This document shows positions 28,425 to 37,520 of a stretch of DNA of 64,000 bases, piece by piece (the first letter of the stretch is position 1; every line of letters starts with the position of its first letter). The stretch is from an uncultured Glaciecola sp. (GTDB lineage: Bacteria; Pseudomonadota; Gammaproteobacteria; Enterobacterales; Alteromonadaceae): assembly GCF_937770335.1 (NCBI RefSeq), contig NZ_CALJHY010000003.1, positions 620,001-684,000 of the forward strand. Reading direction: 5' to 3'. A program made the position numbers and the translations under genes. The notes under the pieces are model-generated. The model was not told the DNA's origin. It did no database searches and saw only the letters and a list, made by a program, of their open reading frames with translations.

Positions 28425-28687
28425 GTGGGGTCCTCTGTAGCGGTTTTCTGTAAGGTAGTCGTTTAATGGCATGAAAGACCAATAAACACTGGCTACAGTC
28501 AAAAAATGAGTGCGGAATATACAGTATTTTATACAATTTAGTGAGATTAAATGATGTTTTTCTGCTCAATAACAATATTAGGACATCTCATCACGCTATA
28601 GAAGATACTCAAATATAAAAAATAGCGCAGCATTCATTTCTAGCTGTCTGTTTTACGTAGCTGTTTTAATTACAAAAAATCGGTATA

Positions 28688-29221
28688 TTAACTGCTGATA
28701 CATTTTTTCTTTAGTACTTTATTTTTTCTTCTTTCTCGCTGTCTCTTAGCTATCATAGATGTTGGGGTGCTTATAATTAGGTTTAAAAACAACCCAAATA
28801 GCACACCAAATAGAATACCTTCTATTGTAATCGGCAAACCGAATGAAAAATTGGCTAACGTATTATCTATATATTGCCAGCCGGTTGGTGAGAGCATGAA
28901 TATCAACTTTTCAATTATATTGCCGTTCTGGAAAATAAGGAGTCCTTCACTCAGCTCATTATACTTGATAATAGTTTGTTGCTTCTGAACGGCATCATCG
29001 CGCACACTGGGTACTTCATTTTTTAAATGATGCTCAATCATCGCTTCTGTAGAAGCATAACTGTACTTTTTAGCGGTTTCTTGATATCCGTTGATCTGCC
29101 ATTGACTCGATTCATGCATACCCGCTAAAAATTGCTGATAATGATCAGTCAACTGAGGCACTTGAAGAGCCAGCACCAAGGTAATACCAAAAAACAACTT
29201 ATCGAGCGTTCTGAATATCAA
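28688..29221 (-). CDS. DUF2937 membrane protein
   Basis: A 177-residue protein with an N-terminal hydrophobic segment (LFFGITLVLALQVPQLTDHY), a soluble helical middle part, and a second membrane segment near the C-terminus (FGLPITIEGILFGVLFGLFL) followed by a strongly basic tail (KRQRERRKNKVLKKK). I recognise the arrangement as DUF2937, a family of unknown function in gammaproteobacteria. Monocistronic; it is divergent from aceK. Confidence 0.75.
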   Translation of the reverse strand: MIFRTLDKLFFGITLVLALQVPQLTDHYQQFLAGMHESSQWQINGYQETAKKYSYASTEAMIEHHLKNEVPSVRDDAVQKQQTIIKYNELSEGLLIFQNGNIIEKLIFMLSPTGWQYIDNTLANFSFGLPITIEGILFGVLFGLFLNLIISTPTSMIAKRQRERRKNKVLKKKCISS

Positions 29222-29724
29222 TTTAATTCCTGCTTAACTTCAATTATGCTGAGTGTCGCGCATCGTTCTCAACAAAGCTAATAATGCGATCATCTAATAG
29301 ATATATTTCTAGCGTCGCCTTACTTAAAATATATAATAAAAGTTATATTAAGCAAGTACGCAACTAGTAAACTTTGTTCGCAGTTCATTAAATTCCATTA
29401 GTTATTAACTGCGCTAGTTATGAGCTGTAACACTTATGAGCTGAAGATTATCTATAAAATGCCACTATTCGCATAGTAAATATAGTCTTAGGTAATAAGA
29501 CTTATTGCGTTTTAGCGTTACATTTAAGATTAAGAAGGTATCGTCTATGTATGAACTAGTCAAAATGAATAAATATGATATAAATACCAATTACTTCGTA
29601 TTAGAAAGAACTTAACTTTTGAACTAACGGCTACTTTACCTTAGAGTATAGAGTTGTAAAATACTCATATATAACGTGTTGATCTAGCAAGAATTAACGC
29701 ACGAGAATGATGAAGAGTTAAACG
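29222..29724. other. Intergenic region between DUF2937 gene and aceK
   Basis: About 500 AT-rich bases holding the divergent promoters. The only structure I see is a direct repeat of TTATGAGCTG at 29418-29427 and 29434-29443, a 16-base period. No gene is supported. Confidence 0.5.
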
Positions 29725-31653
29725 ATGAATAAAAAATACGCACCGCAAAAAAATTCTCCCTCTAATCCTGCCAACCATTCTGTGCAGAACATAGTCTCAC
29801 CTAATCATGATGAAGAGTTGACTAGCGCCGACTTGCTAAACGAAAGTGAAGTCGCCAGCAATCAGCAAACGTTAGACACAATTGCACGCCAGTTTGCCTA
29901 CCAAATTATCACTGGGTTTGATAAATCATATCGTTGGTTTAGTCGCATTACTGCCGGCGCAAAACAACGATTCGAGAATGAACAATGGGCTGCATCCCAA
30001 CGTGCTATTGAAGAACGGATCGCTATTTATGAGAAGAGCTTAACTGACATAGTTATCGATTTATATCAACAAGTTCATCCTAAGCAACAAGATCAACGTT
30101 TTTGGAAAGCAGCAAAAAGTCAATACTCGAAACTACTTAATGACCATCCACAATTTGAATTGGCAGAGACCTTTTATAATTCAGTTATCGGACGTATTTT
30201 TAAACACGGTAAAATAGATGACAACATGATGTTTGTGCTCCCTAGTCGTTGTTATTTACCAGGCCAAGATCGACATAAAGTGATTCATAGTTTTGATACT
30301 TCAGGCACCGTAAGAGCCATGCATGAGTCTATATTTGATACTTATCGTTTCAAAACTCCTTTCGATAATCTCGAACTCGATTTGGAGAACATGGACAAAG
30401 CGTTAAGGGCGCGTTTAAATCGTGAGCAATTGAGCAGCGTACATACTGTAGAAATGCTAAAACCGGTTTTTTATCGAGGAAAAGCGGCCTATTTAGTAGG
30501 TCGCATTTGTATGCCTGACGAAACATTGCCTTTCGTTATTGCAATGCAAATGACGGATGACGGCAAACTCATGGTTGATGCATTATTAACTCAACGACAC
30601 CATTTGAGTGTGATATTCAGTTTTGCACGTTCATATTTTATGGCCGACACGCAATATCCAGCCGAGGTTGTTGCTTTTTTACAGGAGCTTTTGCCGCATA
30701 AAAAGAACTTTGAACTCTACATGTCACTGGGTTTCTATAAACACGGAAAAACCGTATTTTATCGTAATTACTTGCAGCACCTAGATAATACCTCGGGTGA
30801 AAACGAAGCGCCTGATGCAGGCGATGACCGAGAGTCAAAAGAAACTGAACAATTTACCCATAGCAAAATGACAGACAAGTTTGAGCTGGCACCTGGTATT
30901 AGAGGGCTCGTGATGACTGTTTTTCACTTACCCTCTTATGGCGTCGTATTTAAAGTGATTAAGGATGAATTTGCTGAAAGTAAAAAGATTACTCGCGAAT
31001 ACGTCAAGGATCGCTACCGGTTAGTAAAAACTACCGACCGCGTTGGCCGCATGGCGGATACTCATGAATATATGAACTTTCGTTTTCCGCGTAATCGTAT
31101 TGATAAAGAACTACTCCAATATCTTCAGGATACCTGCGCGAGTAGCCTGACACTTTCCGAAAACGAAGTTATCATCTCGCACATGTATATTGAACGAAAA
31201 ATGACCCCTCTCAATTTATATCTGCAACAACAAACCGATCCTATAAAAATTCGGGAAGTGCTTGATGAACTTGGTCTTTGTATCAAGCAAATCGCCTTAG
31301 CGAATGTTTTTCCTGGCGATATGTTGCATAAAAATTTCGGCGTGACAAAAACAGGAAGAGTGATATTTTACGACTATGATGAGATTTGTTATATGTCAGA
31401 ACGGCAGTTTCGTAGTTTACCTAAAACGGATGACCCGTATGCTATCGATACGTTGTCAGTCGGTCCCACTGATGTATTCCCTGAGCAATTTGAACACTTT
31501 ATTGTGGGTAAAAAAGTATTCAAAGACATTTTAAAAGAACTGCACGGTGACCTTATGACGACCGAATATTGGCTCGAAACACAGCGGATAACAGCCCAGG
31601 GTATTATTCAAAATTTTACACCTTACCCTGAGCAATATCGGTTTATTCGATAA
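29725..31653 (+). CDS. aceK: Isocitrate dehydrogenase kinase/phosphatase
   Basis: Bifunctional enzyme that phosphorylates and dephosphorylates isocitrate dehydrogenase, sending carbon to the glyoxylate bypass during growth on acetate. Family blocks include GFDKSYRWFSRITAGAKQRFE, the ATP loop LAPGIRGLVMTVFHLP and FKVIKDEFAESK. The protein is 642 aa, about 60 longer than E. coli AceK. The excess is an N-terminal extension of about 50 polar residues and an acidic insertion just before the ATP loop (SGENEAPDAGDDRESKETEQ). It is not next to aceA or aceB here. It complements the acetate genes at 46.6-64 kb. Confidence 0.93.
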   Translation: MNKKYAPQKNSPSNPANHSVQNIVSPNHDEELTSADLLNESEVASNQQTLDTIARQFAYQIITGFDKSYRWFSRITAGAKQRFENEQWAASQRAIEERIAIYEKSLTDIVIDLYQQVHPKQQDQRFWKAAKSQYSKLLNDHPQFELAETFYNSVIGRIFKHGKIDDNMMFVLPSRCYLPGQDRHKVIHSFDTSGTVRAMHESIFDTYRFKTPFDNLELDLENMDKALRARLNREQLSSVHTVEMLKPVFYRGKAAYLVGRICMPDETLPFVIAMQMTDDGKLMVDALLTQRHHLSVIFSFARSYFMADTQYPAEVVAFLQELLPHKKNFELYMSLGFYKHGKTVFYRNYLQHLDNTSGENEAPDAGDDRESKETEQFTHSKMTDKFELAPGIRGLVMTVFHLPSYGVVFKVIKDEFAESKKITREYVKDRYRLVKTTDRVGRMADTHEYMNFRFPRNRIDKELLQYLQDTCASSLTLSENEVIISHMYIERKMTPLNLYLQQQTDPIKIREVLDELGLCIKQIALANVFPGDMLHKNFGVTKTGRVIFYDYDEICYMSERQFRSLPKTDDPYAIDTLSVGPTDVFPEQFEHFIVGKKVFKDILKELHGDLMTTEYWLETQRITAQGIIQNFTPYPEQYRFIR

Positions 31654-31661
31654 TTTATTCG

Positions 31662-32048
31662 CTAACTCAATAGCAAGAAATAGTGCGTTGCGATAGTGAC
31701 CATTCCAATACCCCAAACTAGGCTTCTCAACAGATGCCAGTCGCACCAATAACAAACTAAATAAGCCAGGCGAGACACCACAAAAGCAATACACAAATAA
31801 GCAGTTGTATGATTAACCGCATTTAATGCAAGTACCAATAATATAGTGGGTGCGAAAAAAGTAGTCGCCTCAAAGCAGTTCTCATGTGCTGCTTTTGACC
31901 TAGCACCAAGTCCTTCTAAGGCTTTTTGTTGTTCACGAGGTTGCCTGTTGTTATACCCTCCTTGCTTATTCATCATGATGGCTAAAGGCACTTTTGCTAG
32001 CATCGGCATAAAGACGACTATTGCCAAACAAATTACTACTATTGTCAT
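31662..32048 (-). CDS. MAPEG-family membrane protein
   Basis: A 128-residue protein with four predicted membrane helices and the MAPEG pattern NRQPREQQKALEGLGARSKAAHENCFEA. The family includes microsomal glutathione transferases and related integral membrane enzymes; the substrate is unknown. The frame starts at 32072, but GGAG stands six bases before the internal ATG at 32048, which gives MTIVVICLAIVVFMP directly at the first helix. Its end faces aceK, eight bases away. Confidence 0.85.
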   Translation of the reverse strand: MTIVVICLAIVVFMPMLAKVPLAIMMNKQGGYNNRQPREQQKALEGLGARSKAAHENCFEATTFFAPTILLVLALNAVNHTTAYLCIAFVVSRLAYLVCYWCDWHLLRSLVWGIGMVTIATHYFLLLS

Positions 32049-32261
32049 TCTTCTCTCCAGATTTTTGCCCATAAAAGATTAAAGGGATATATGTTTATTG
32101 TAAAATTTTATGTAAAAATGTCAAAACATGCTTTTTATGGCTACAATAATATACGATTATACGAGTTAACGTTTGTAAATGGTTACTTGAATAGCATCGA
32201 TATTTTCAGGTAAGCGAAGACAAAAAGACCGCAGAATATGTCAAATGGATAACTGACTACA

Positions 32262-32957
32262 ATGAAAATACTTATCGTAGAAGACGATGCAACTGTTGCG
32301 CAATACATAAACAAAGGCCTGATAGAATCTGGGCACAGCCCTGACGTTGCGAACGACGGCAAACAAGGATTACTTTTAGCCATGAGCAACGAATATGATG
32401 TCATTGTTCTCGATAGAATGTTGCCGCATATTGACGGAATCACGCTGCTAAGTACGATAAGAGCCTCCGGGGATAATACACCTGCGGTGATTCTGAGTGC
32501 GAAAAACAAAGTGGAAGATAAAGTAAAAGGGCTGCGCTCTGGCGCTGATGACTACATGACGAAGCCCTTTGCATTTGAAGAACTTTTAGCGCGAATCGAA
32601 ATTGTTACCTCACGTCGATCCACCGCGAGCCCTGCCGTCACCGAGATAGTATTAGGTGAGCTAAAACTTGATTTAATTAATCGACGCGTCACCCGCAACG
32701 GAACTGTTATCGACTTACAATCTAAAGAATTTAAGTTGCTAGAATTTTTATTAAAAAATAAAGGCAATATAGTAACAAGAACGATGCTTTTAGAAAAAGT
32801 ATGGGAATATAACTTCGACCCTCAAACTAATGTGATTGACGTGCATATCAGTAGATTAAGAAACAAGATCGATAAAGGCTTTAGCTATCCTATTATTGAA
32901 ACTATTCGTGGCGCTGGTTACTTAGTCGCAGACCCGAACGCTGTCGGGTCTCGGTAA
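32262..32957 (+). CDS. OmpR-family response regulator
   Basis: A 231-residue regulator with an N-terminal receiver domain (DD near residues 8-9, phosphoacceptor in DVIVLDRMLP, Lys in DYMTKPFAFEELL) and a C-terminal winged helix (LQSKEFKLLEFLLKNKGNIV, VIDVHISRLRNKID). It resembles the CusR/TctD group. The histidine kinase gene follows with no base between stop and start, a typical cognate pair. The target is not known; the DUF3833 and chalcone-isomerase-like genes downstream are on the other strand. Confidence 0.93.
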   Translation: MKILIVEDDATVAQYINKGLIESGHSPDVANDGKQGLLLAMSNEYDVIVLDRMLPHIDGITLLSTIRASGDNTPAVILSAKNKVEDKVKGLRSGADDYMTKPFAFEELLARIEIVTSRRSTASPAVTEIVLGELKLDLINRRVTRNGTVIDLQSKEFKLLEFLLKNKGNIVTRTMLLEKVWEYNFDPQTNVIDVHISRLRNKIDKGFSYPIIETIRGAGYLVADPNAVGSR

Positions 32958-34331
32958 GTGAGAGCAATAAGCGCATTCCAAAAAAGCTCGAGTTTTACAT
33001 TAAGTATTGTATTTACTAGTTTGTTAATGATGGGCGTTGTCTTCATTACCTACGTCCTTAGTATTTCGAATGATGATTTACTCGTAAAGGGATCAGAAGC
33101 CGCGATCAACTCTGAAATTAGAGGTTTTAAATCACTATACAGAGCGGCCGGCTCAGAGGCTGTGGAGAAAGCGCTAAACGATAGAATTGCAGAAAATGGC
33201 AACGCTTTTTTTTATCACTTAAAAAATAATCAAAACAAGTTCATTACTGGAAATATGCTGTTTTGGCCAAGCGATGATGCACAAAGTATAAAGAATGGCA
33301 TCCTGTCTTTTAAAATTGGAGACAGTGCGTCAAAAGAATACGATGTTATGGCTAAAATAATGGTCTTTAGTAACGGCCATCAATTACTTATCGGGCGCAA
33401 CATCGATGACATAGAAATTGTTCAATGGGTTGGTAGAACCTTCGGTTGGATAATGATCTTAATCCTTTGCCTTATTTCAGTCACGAGTATTTGGGTTGCT
33501 TATTATGTTGTAAACCGCATCAATATTATTTCAGATAAAGCTGACTATATTGTCTCTACTGGTAAATTAACTGAACGCTTGCCGGTCGATAGCAACTGGG
33601 ATGATTTAAGTAAATTGACCATAGCGCTAAATAAAATGCTCGACCAATTCGAGTATTCAATTGAAGGTATTAAGTCGGTATCAGACAATATTGCCCACGA
33701 CTTACGGACTCCGCTGGCAAGACTCAAAACACATATTGACGTTATGCCTGAGGGCGATGATAAATTTGCACTGCTAAAAGAGTCTGACAACTTATTATCT
33801 ATCTTTAATTCATTATTGAGAATTGCTGATATCGAGTCTGAACGAAAAACCAGTGCGTTTTCCCAACATAACCTAGAACAAATTCTAGAGGATGTAATCG
33901 ATCTTTACTCGCCCATTATTGAAGATAATAAAATTCATTTAGAGTTGACTGTTAACTTGAAAAACACATCGCTTTATTGCGATAAGGATCTTATTTTTCA
34001 GGCCTTCGCGAATGTATTAGATAATGCGATTAAATTTAACGCACAAGGCGGAAGCATTGTCGTTATCCTAGACGAAGAAACGATAAATCATCAAAAGCAA
34101 ATAGTTTTTAGAGTTTATGACTCTGGGCCTGGTGCAACAAAACAGGATTTTGCAAAGCTCACTCAACGCTTTTATCGTGAAGACAGTAGCCGAAGTAAAA
34201 GTGGAAATGGTCTAGGCTTAGCCTTAGTTTTGGCAATTGTAAATCTACATCAAGGCACGATTAGATTTGTTGATAATCCGTTAGCGACAGCATCTGGGCT
34301 AGGGTGTGAGATTGTGTTACCCCAACGCTAG
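32958..34331 (+). CDS. Membrane sensor histidine kinase
   Basis: A 457-residue kinase partner of the OmpR-type regulator. It has two membrane helices (about 15-35 and 160-182) enclosing a periplasmic domain of about 125 residues, then HAMP (VNRINIISDKADYIVSTGKL), HisKA with the histidine in NIAHDLRTPLARLK, and an ATPase domain (NVLDNAIKFNAQGG, DSGPGAT, GNGLGLALVLAIVNLHQG). It starts with GTG immediately after the regulator stop codon, suggesting coupled translation. Its signal cannot be told from the sequence. Confidence 0.92.
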   Translation: MRAISAFQKSSSFTLSIVFTSLLMMGVVFITYVLSISNDDLLVKGSEAAINSEIRGFKSLYRAAGSEAVEKALNDRIAENGNAFFYHLKNNQNKFITGNMLFWPSDDAQSIKNGILSFKIGDSASKEYDVMAKIMVFSNGHQLLIGRNIDDIEIVQWVGRTFGWIMILILCLISVTSIWVAYYVVNRINIISDKADYIVSTGKLTERLPVDSNWDDLSKLTIALNKMLDQFEYSIEGIKSVSDNIAHDLRTPLARLKTHIDVMPEGDDKFALLKESDNLLSIFNSLLRIADIESERKTSAFSQHNLEQILEDVIDLYSPIIEDNKIHLELTVNLKNTSLYCDKDLIFQAFANVLDNAIKFNAQGGSIVVILDEETINHQKQIVFRVYDSGPGATKQDFAKLTQRFYREDSSRSKSGNGLGLALVLAIVNLHQGTIRFVDNPLATASGLGCEIVLPQR

Positions 34332-34442
34332 TGCGATTTTGGTAATCAAGGAAAGAAATAATGACCACTCCTTGACCACCAAATACGACCACGCGGTTAT
34401 TCGCCCGCTAAGGTGTTTTTTCCACTCTGCCGATTTATTGCT

Positions 34443-35000
34443 TTATTGCTTTTGCATAAAGATTGTAACTTCAGCCATCACAATGCCAAACTTTTTAATG
34501 TAAGAGCGATTCATCATCGTTTTGTCATCAAAAGCGAAAAACCAATCGTCGAAGTTAACACGATAAGTGGAGTCGCCTACGGCTAGATCCATTTCGTATG
34601 CAAAGTTGAATGCATTGCCATGCGGTGTACCTTTTGCTTCACCCGCGATGTCACCCGCATTACCAGTGTAAGATCCATCTGCATTTTTGGTGATGGTCCA
34701 CACTCTTGTTTTTGGACCATCACCAAAACCATACTCGAACCTTTCGTCTAAGATTAAATTACCATCTTTTTTATAACCGTCTATATTCACAATAAAACGC
34801 TGAACAATATCACCATCTCGGTCTTGAACAATTCCCCACGCTTTTACTTTGCCATCAAAGAAGTTTTCGATATCAAACTTAGGATCCATTTGCTCATATT
34901 TGTTCGCATCCAACGATACTGAGCATGCACTAAGAAGAACTGTTGAAACAACAAGTGCTGCTAGCATGGTGACTTTCTTTACAATTTTTGAAAAATTCAT
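34443..35000 (-). CDS. DUF3833 lipoprotein
   Basis: A 185-residue lipoprotein. The lipobox LLSAC gives a cysteine at about residue 26, so the protein is anchored in the envelope. The body (FDIENFFDGKVKAWGIVQDR, FEYGFGDGPKTRVWTI) matches DUF3833, of unknown function. In related marine bacteria such genes sit beside a chalcone-isomerase-like gene, as here (129 bp upstream, same strand), in clusters tied to lipid modification; that role is inferred. Confidence 0.82.
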   Translation of the reverse strand: MNFSKIVKKVTMLAALVVSTVLLSACSVSLDANKYEQMDPKFDIENFFDGKVKAWGIVQDRDGDIVQRFIVNIDGYKKDGNLILDERFEYGFGDGPKTRVWTITKNADGSYTGNAGDIAGEAKGTPHGNAFNFAYEMDLAVGDSTYRVNFDDWFFAFDDKTMMNRSYIKKFGIVMAEVTIFMQKQ

Positions 35001-35129
35001 TTGTGCTCCTTATAGACTCATATTGAAAATTAATTGAGTGCTCTTTATGTTTTAACTTTGCTTCCATCTGCACCGTCGACTGGCTTATTAGATATAGTCA
35101 TCAAGATAAAAACAAATGTAAGGCTTGTA

Positions 35130-35738
35130 TTATATAAGCCCCATTAGTTGTTTACGCATTTTTGGCTCAGAAGTTTTTTCATGCAGCCATATACCGAAAA
35201 AAGATTGAGTAAAGGTTTTATCATCTATACTGCCAATCAGTTTGCCTTCATGATAGAAGTGCGTGTGCATATTTTCATCCATGACACCGGTAATATTTTC
35301 TCCTTCTTTTATGTTAGGAAAAACAGCCCGCATTTGCTCATACCATTTAGCCAATAGCACTTCGTCCTCATAACCAATGTCTCGCATCTCATCGATAGAA
35401 CGACTGGCTATTTCTTCACCATCAAAATCGCGCAAGTAGGTTAGCGACAAAGCAAAAGGACTCTCAGCATTCCACAAGCCATCAGCTGCTGATAACTTTG
35501 CATCGTAAATTTTCCAAAACATGATCTTGAGTCGTGCTTTACCAACCACTTTTGGATTTTTGATATATTGTTGAGCAATCTGTTCAAAGCTTAATGGCGT
35601 ATTTGTCATTACGGCGCCGGAAACACTGAGTTGCGTCTGGATTTCAGGTGTTTTCGCATGTACCGTGTTAAGTTGCGCAGCAGCAGTCAATGACAGCGCA
35701 AAAAATACGGGTGATAAAATATATTTTGGTAAACTCAT
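35130..35738 (-). CDS. Chalcone-isomerase-like periplasmic protein
   Basis: A 202-residue protein with a signal peptide (MSLPKYILSPVFFALSLTAA to about VHA). The core (GKARLKIMFWKIYDAKLSAADG, LTYLRDFDGEEIASRSIDEM, DDKTFTQSFFGIWLHEKTSEP) is the bacterial chalcone-isomerase-like fold. These bacterial proteins lack flavonoid chemistry and are thought to bind fatty acids or other lipids. It is paired with the DUF3833 lipoprotein gene. Confidence 0.8.
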   Translation of the reverse strand: MSLPKYILSPVFFALSLTAAAQLNTVHAKTPEIQTQLSVSGAVMTNTPLSFEQIAQQYIKNPKVVGKARLKIMFWKIYDAKLSAADGLWNAESPFALSLTYLRDFDGEEIASRSIDEMRDIGYEDEVLLAKWYEQMRAVFPNIKEGENITGVMDENMHTHFYHEGKLIGSIDDKTFTQSFFGIWLHEKTSEPKMRKQLMGLI

Positions 35739-35829
35739 GAGCGCTTCCTCGTTTTCTGTGATAATGCAAATAACGTGCAGTTAGTAACGTCATACACTAC
35801 AGTAAGAGATCATTATAAAGGATTAAACT

Positions 35830-36846
35830 TTGTTAACCTATTCGAGTATCGACAGCATCGAAAAGCAGTTTTCAATTCTTGCACCTTCACCTTTACAAAA
35901 AGTAGAAGCTGGCTGGACTACGTTTGTTGATCAAAATGGCATTGCACATCAAATAGAAGTTTGGTGCAAACGAGACGACTTGCTTCATAAAGTTATATCA
36001 GGAAATAAGTGGCGTAAGCTAGCTAAGCCTTTGCAGGATTTCAGGCAAAACCCACCATCACACATTCTCAGTTTTGGCGGTCCATATTCAAACCATCTGC
36101 ACGCACTTGGTTATTACTGTAAGCAGTTGAATATTAAATTTACTGCGGTTATTCGTGGCGCTTACTTAAAAGACCAAACCTTTAATCGTACATTACAAGA
36201 TTTGCACAACTGGAATACCAACTTAGTATTTGTAGACAAGCAAACCTATCAAAAAAGAACAGATAAAAATTACTTAGCAAAACTGCAAAAAGAGATGAAT
36301 GCCGATATCATTATTCCTGAAGGTGGTTCGCAACAAGATGCGCTTTGGGGCATGCAGACAATGATCGATGAAATTATACAAGCTAACATCGGTGAGCCAT
36401 TCACTAGCATATTACTGCCAGTCGGCAGCGGCGCGAGTATGGCTGGCGTTGTCGAAAATTGCCCACCTGAACTCGCCAAACAAATAATCGGTATCGGTTC
36501 ACTGCAAGGCGAAGGATACCTAGAAACCCTGGTCAATCAATTCCTTAATAAGGACACACCTTATTTGTCTTGGCATATCAATCACGACTTCCATTTCGGC
36601 GGTTATGCCAAAAGCACCGCTGAGCTCGACACCTTCTGTAAACAATTCAATCAGCAACAAGCTAAACTAGACACACCTAATAAGTCCAAACTAGATAAGT
36701 CTAAACTAGACACACCTCTTTGCATCGAGCCAGTCTATTCCGGCAAATGTTTTTTCGCTCTCAAAACGCTAATTCAACAAGGTTATTTTGTTCCCAATAG
36801 CAAAGTATTGGTCATCCACACTGGCGGATTACAGGGCGCCCGCTAA
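35830..36846 (+). CDS. PLP-dependent D-cysteine desulfhydrase / ACC deaminase-like enzyme
   Basis: A 338-residue fold-type II PLP enzyme. The lysine lies in the stretch DDLLHKVISGNKWRKL, and the PLP-phosphate glycine loop in LLPVGSGASMAG. The family comprises D-cysteine desulfhydrase and 1-aminocyclopropane-1-carboxylate deaminase; the exact substrate cannot be read. The start is TTG, with AAAGGA seven bases ahead. Close to the C-terminus an in-frame 15-base repeat (36664-36717) adds the residues KLDTPNKSKLDKSKLDTP, not expected in the family. Confidence 0.85.
   Translation: MLTYSSIDSIEKQFSILAPSPLQKVEAGWTTFVDQNGIAHQIEVWCKRDDLLHKVISGNKWRKLAKPLQDFRQNPPSHILSFGGPYSNHLHALGYYCKQLNIKFTAVIRGAYLKDQTFNRTLQDLHNWNTNLVFVDKQTYQKRTDKNYLAKLQKEMNADIIIPEGGSQQDALWGMQTMIDEIIQANIGEPFTSILLPVGSGASMAGVVENCPPELAKQIIGIGSLQGEGYLETLVNQFLNKDTPYLSWHINHDFHFGGYAKSTAELDTFCKQFNQQQAKLDTPNKSKLDKSKLDTPLCIEPVYSGKCFFALKTLIQQGYFVPNSKVLVIHTGGLQGAR
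36664..36717 (+). repeat. In-frame short tandem repeat
   Basis: AAACTAGACACACCT occurs at 36664-36678 and exactly again at 36703-36717. A third, diverged unit (AAACTAGATAAGTCT) lies directly before the latter, and nine bases (AATAAGTCC) separate it from the first. Being multiples of three, the units keep the reading frame of the PLP enzyme. Confidence 0.8.
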
Positions 36847-36997
36847 CAAAATCATACACACTTATAAAAGCGTCGGTTTATTCGAATGAACCATTTTACT
36901 GTCCTTGCCGTTAAATTAACCATGTGTAGCATTCATATATAGATTGCAAACAAAGGTCTGTATAAAATATAAGACATAGAAAATTGAGGTTAGCTGC

Positions 36998-37432
36998 GTG
37001 AAGCACAAAATGATTATGAAACAACAAGTTCAATATGCATCTATGATCGATAGAGCATTGAACTTATGTGAAGTCATGCTCTCTCGATCTGAGACTTTGT
37101 ATCCGTTCGCCGTTTTGTCAATCGACAAACAGATTCATTGTGTCTTTCTTGATGACAACGACTATCAAAATCAACACCCCAATGGCGCACATTTCGGTAT
37201 GATTGAAAAGCTAGAGCGTCAATTAGCAATACGTAAAATTGAAGCTAAGTCGGCAATTGGTATGCTGGTCTATGCGGCTACTATTACATCACCTCAACAA
37301 GAAGAGAACGATGCACTCATGTTTAGCATTTGCGATGCAAATGGTGAAAATACCCTAACACTCTATCCTTATGAGTTTGAAGTAAATTCAATCAAAATGG
37401 GGAAACCTTTTACCTGCGATTTCCCCGACTGA
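36998..37432 (+). CDS. Conserved-looking protein of unknown function
   Basis: A 144-residue protein with no signal peptide or membrane segment. I do not recognise the family. It reads as a mixed alpha/beta protein: an N-terminal helix (YASMIDRALNLCEVMLSR), a central hydrophobic strand (SAIGMLVYAATI) and a C-terminal beta region ending in FTCDFPD. The GTG start has TTGAGG eight bases ahead; ATGs at 37010 or 37016 are alternatives. It lies alone ahead of the carboxynorspermidine pair. Confidence 0.65.
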   Translation: MKHKMIMKQQVQYASMIDRALNLCEVMLSRSETLYPFAVLSIDKQIHCVFLDDNDYQNQHPNGAHFGMIEKLERQLAIRKIEAKSAIGMLVYAATITSPQQEENDALMFSICDANGENTLTLYPYEFEVNSIKMGKPFTCDFPD

Positions 37433-37520
37433 TCCTATCGCTGGGGACGCTTTTCTATTAAACTTGCCAATTCAAAAATTGCTGTTACGATGCAGCCAAT
37501 TTATTTAGTAAGGAAATCTT

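Noticed and set aside
29418-29443. Direct repeat TTATGAGCTG as a regulator site
   Set aside because: Only two ten-base copies in an AT-rich gap with no known matching motif.
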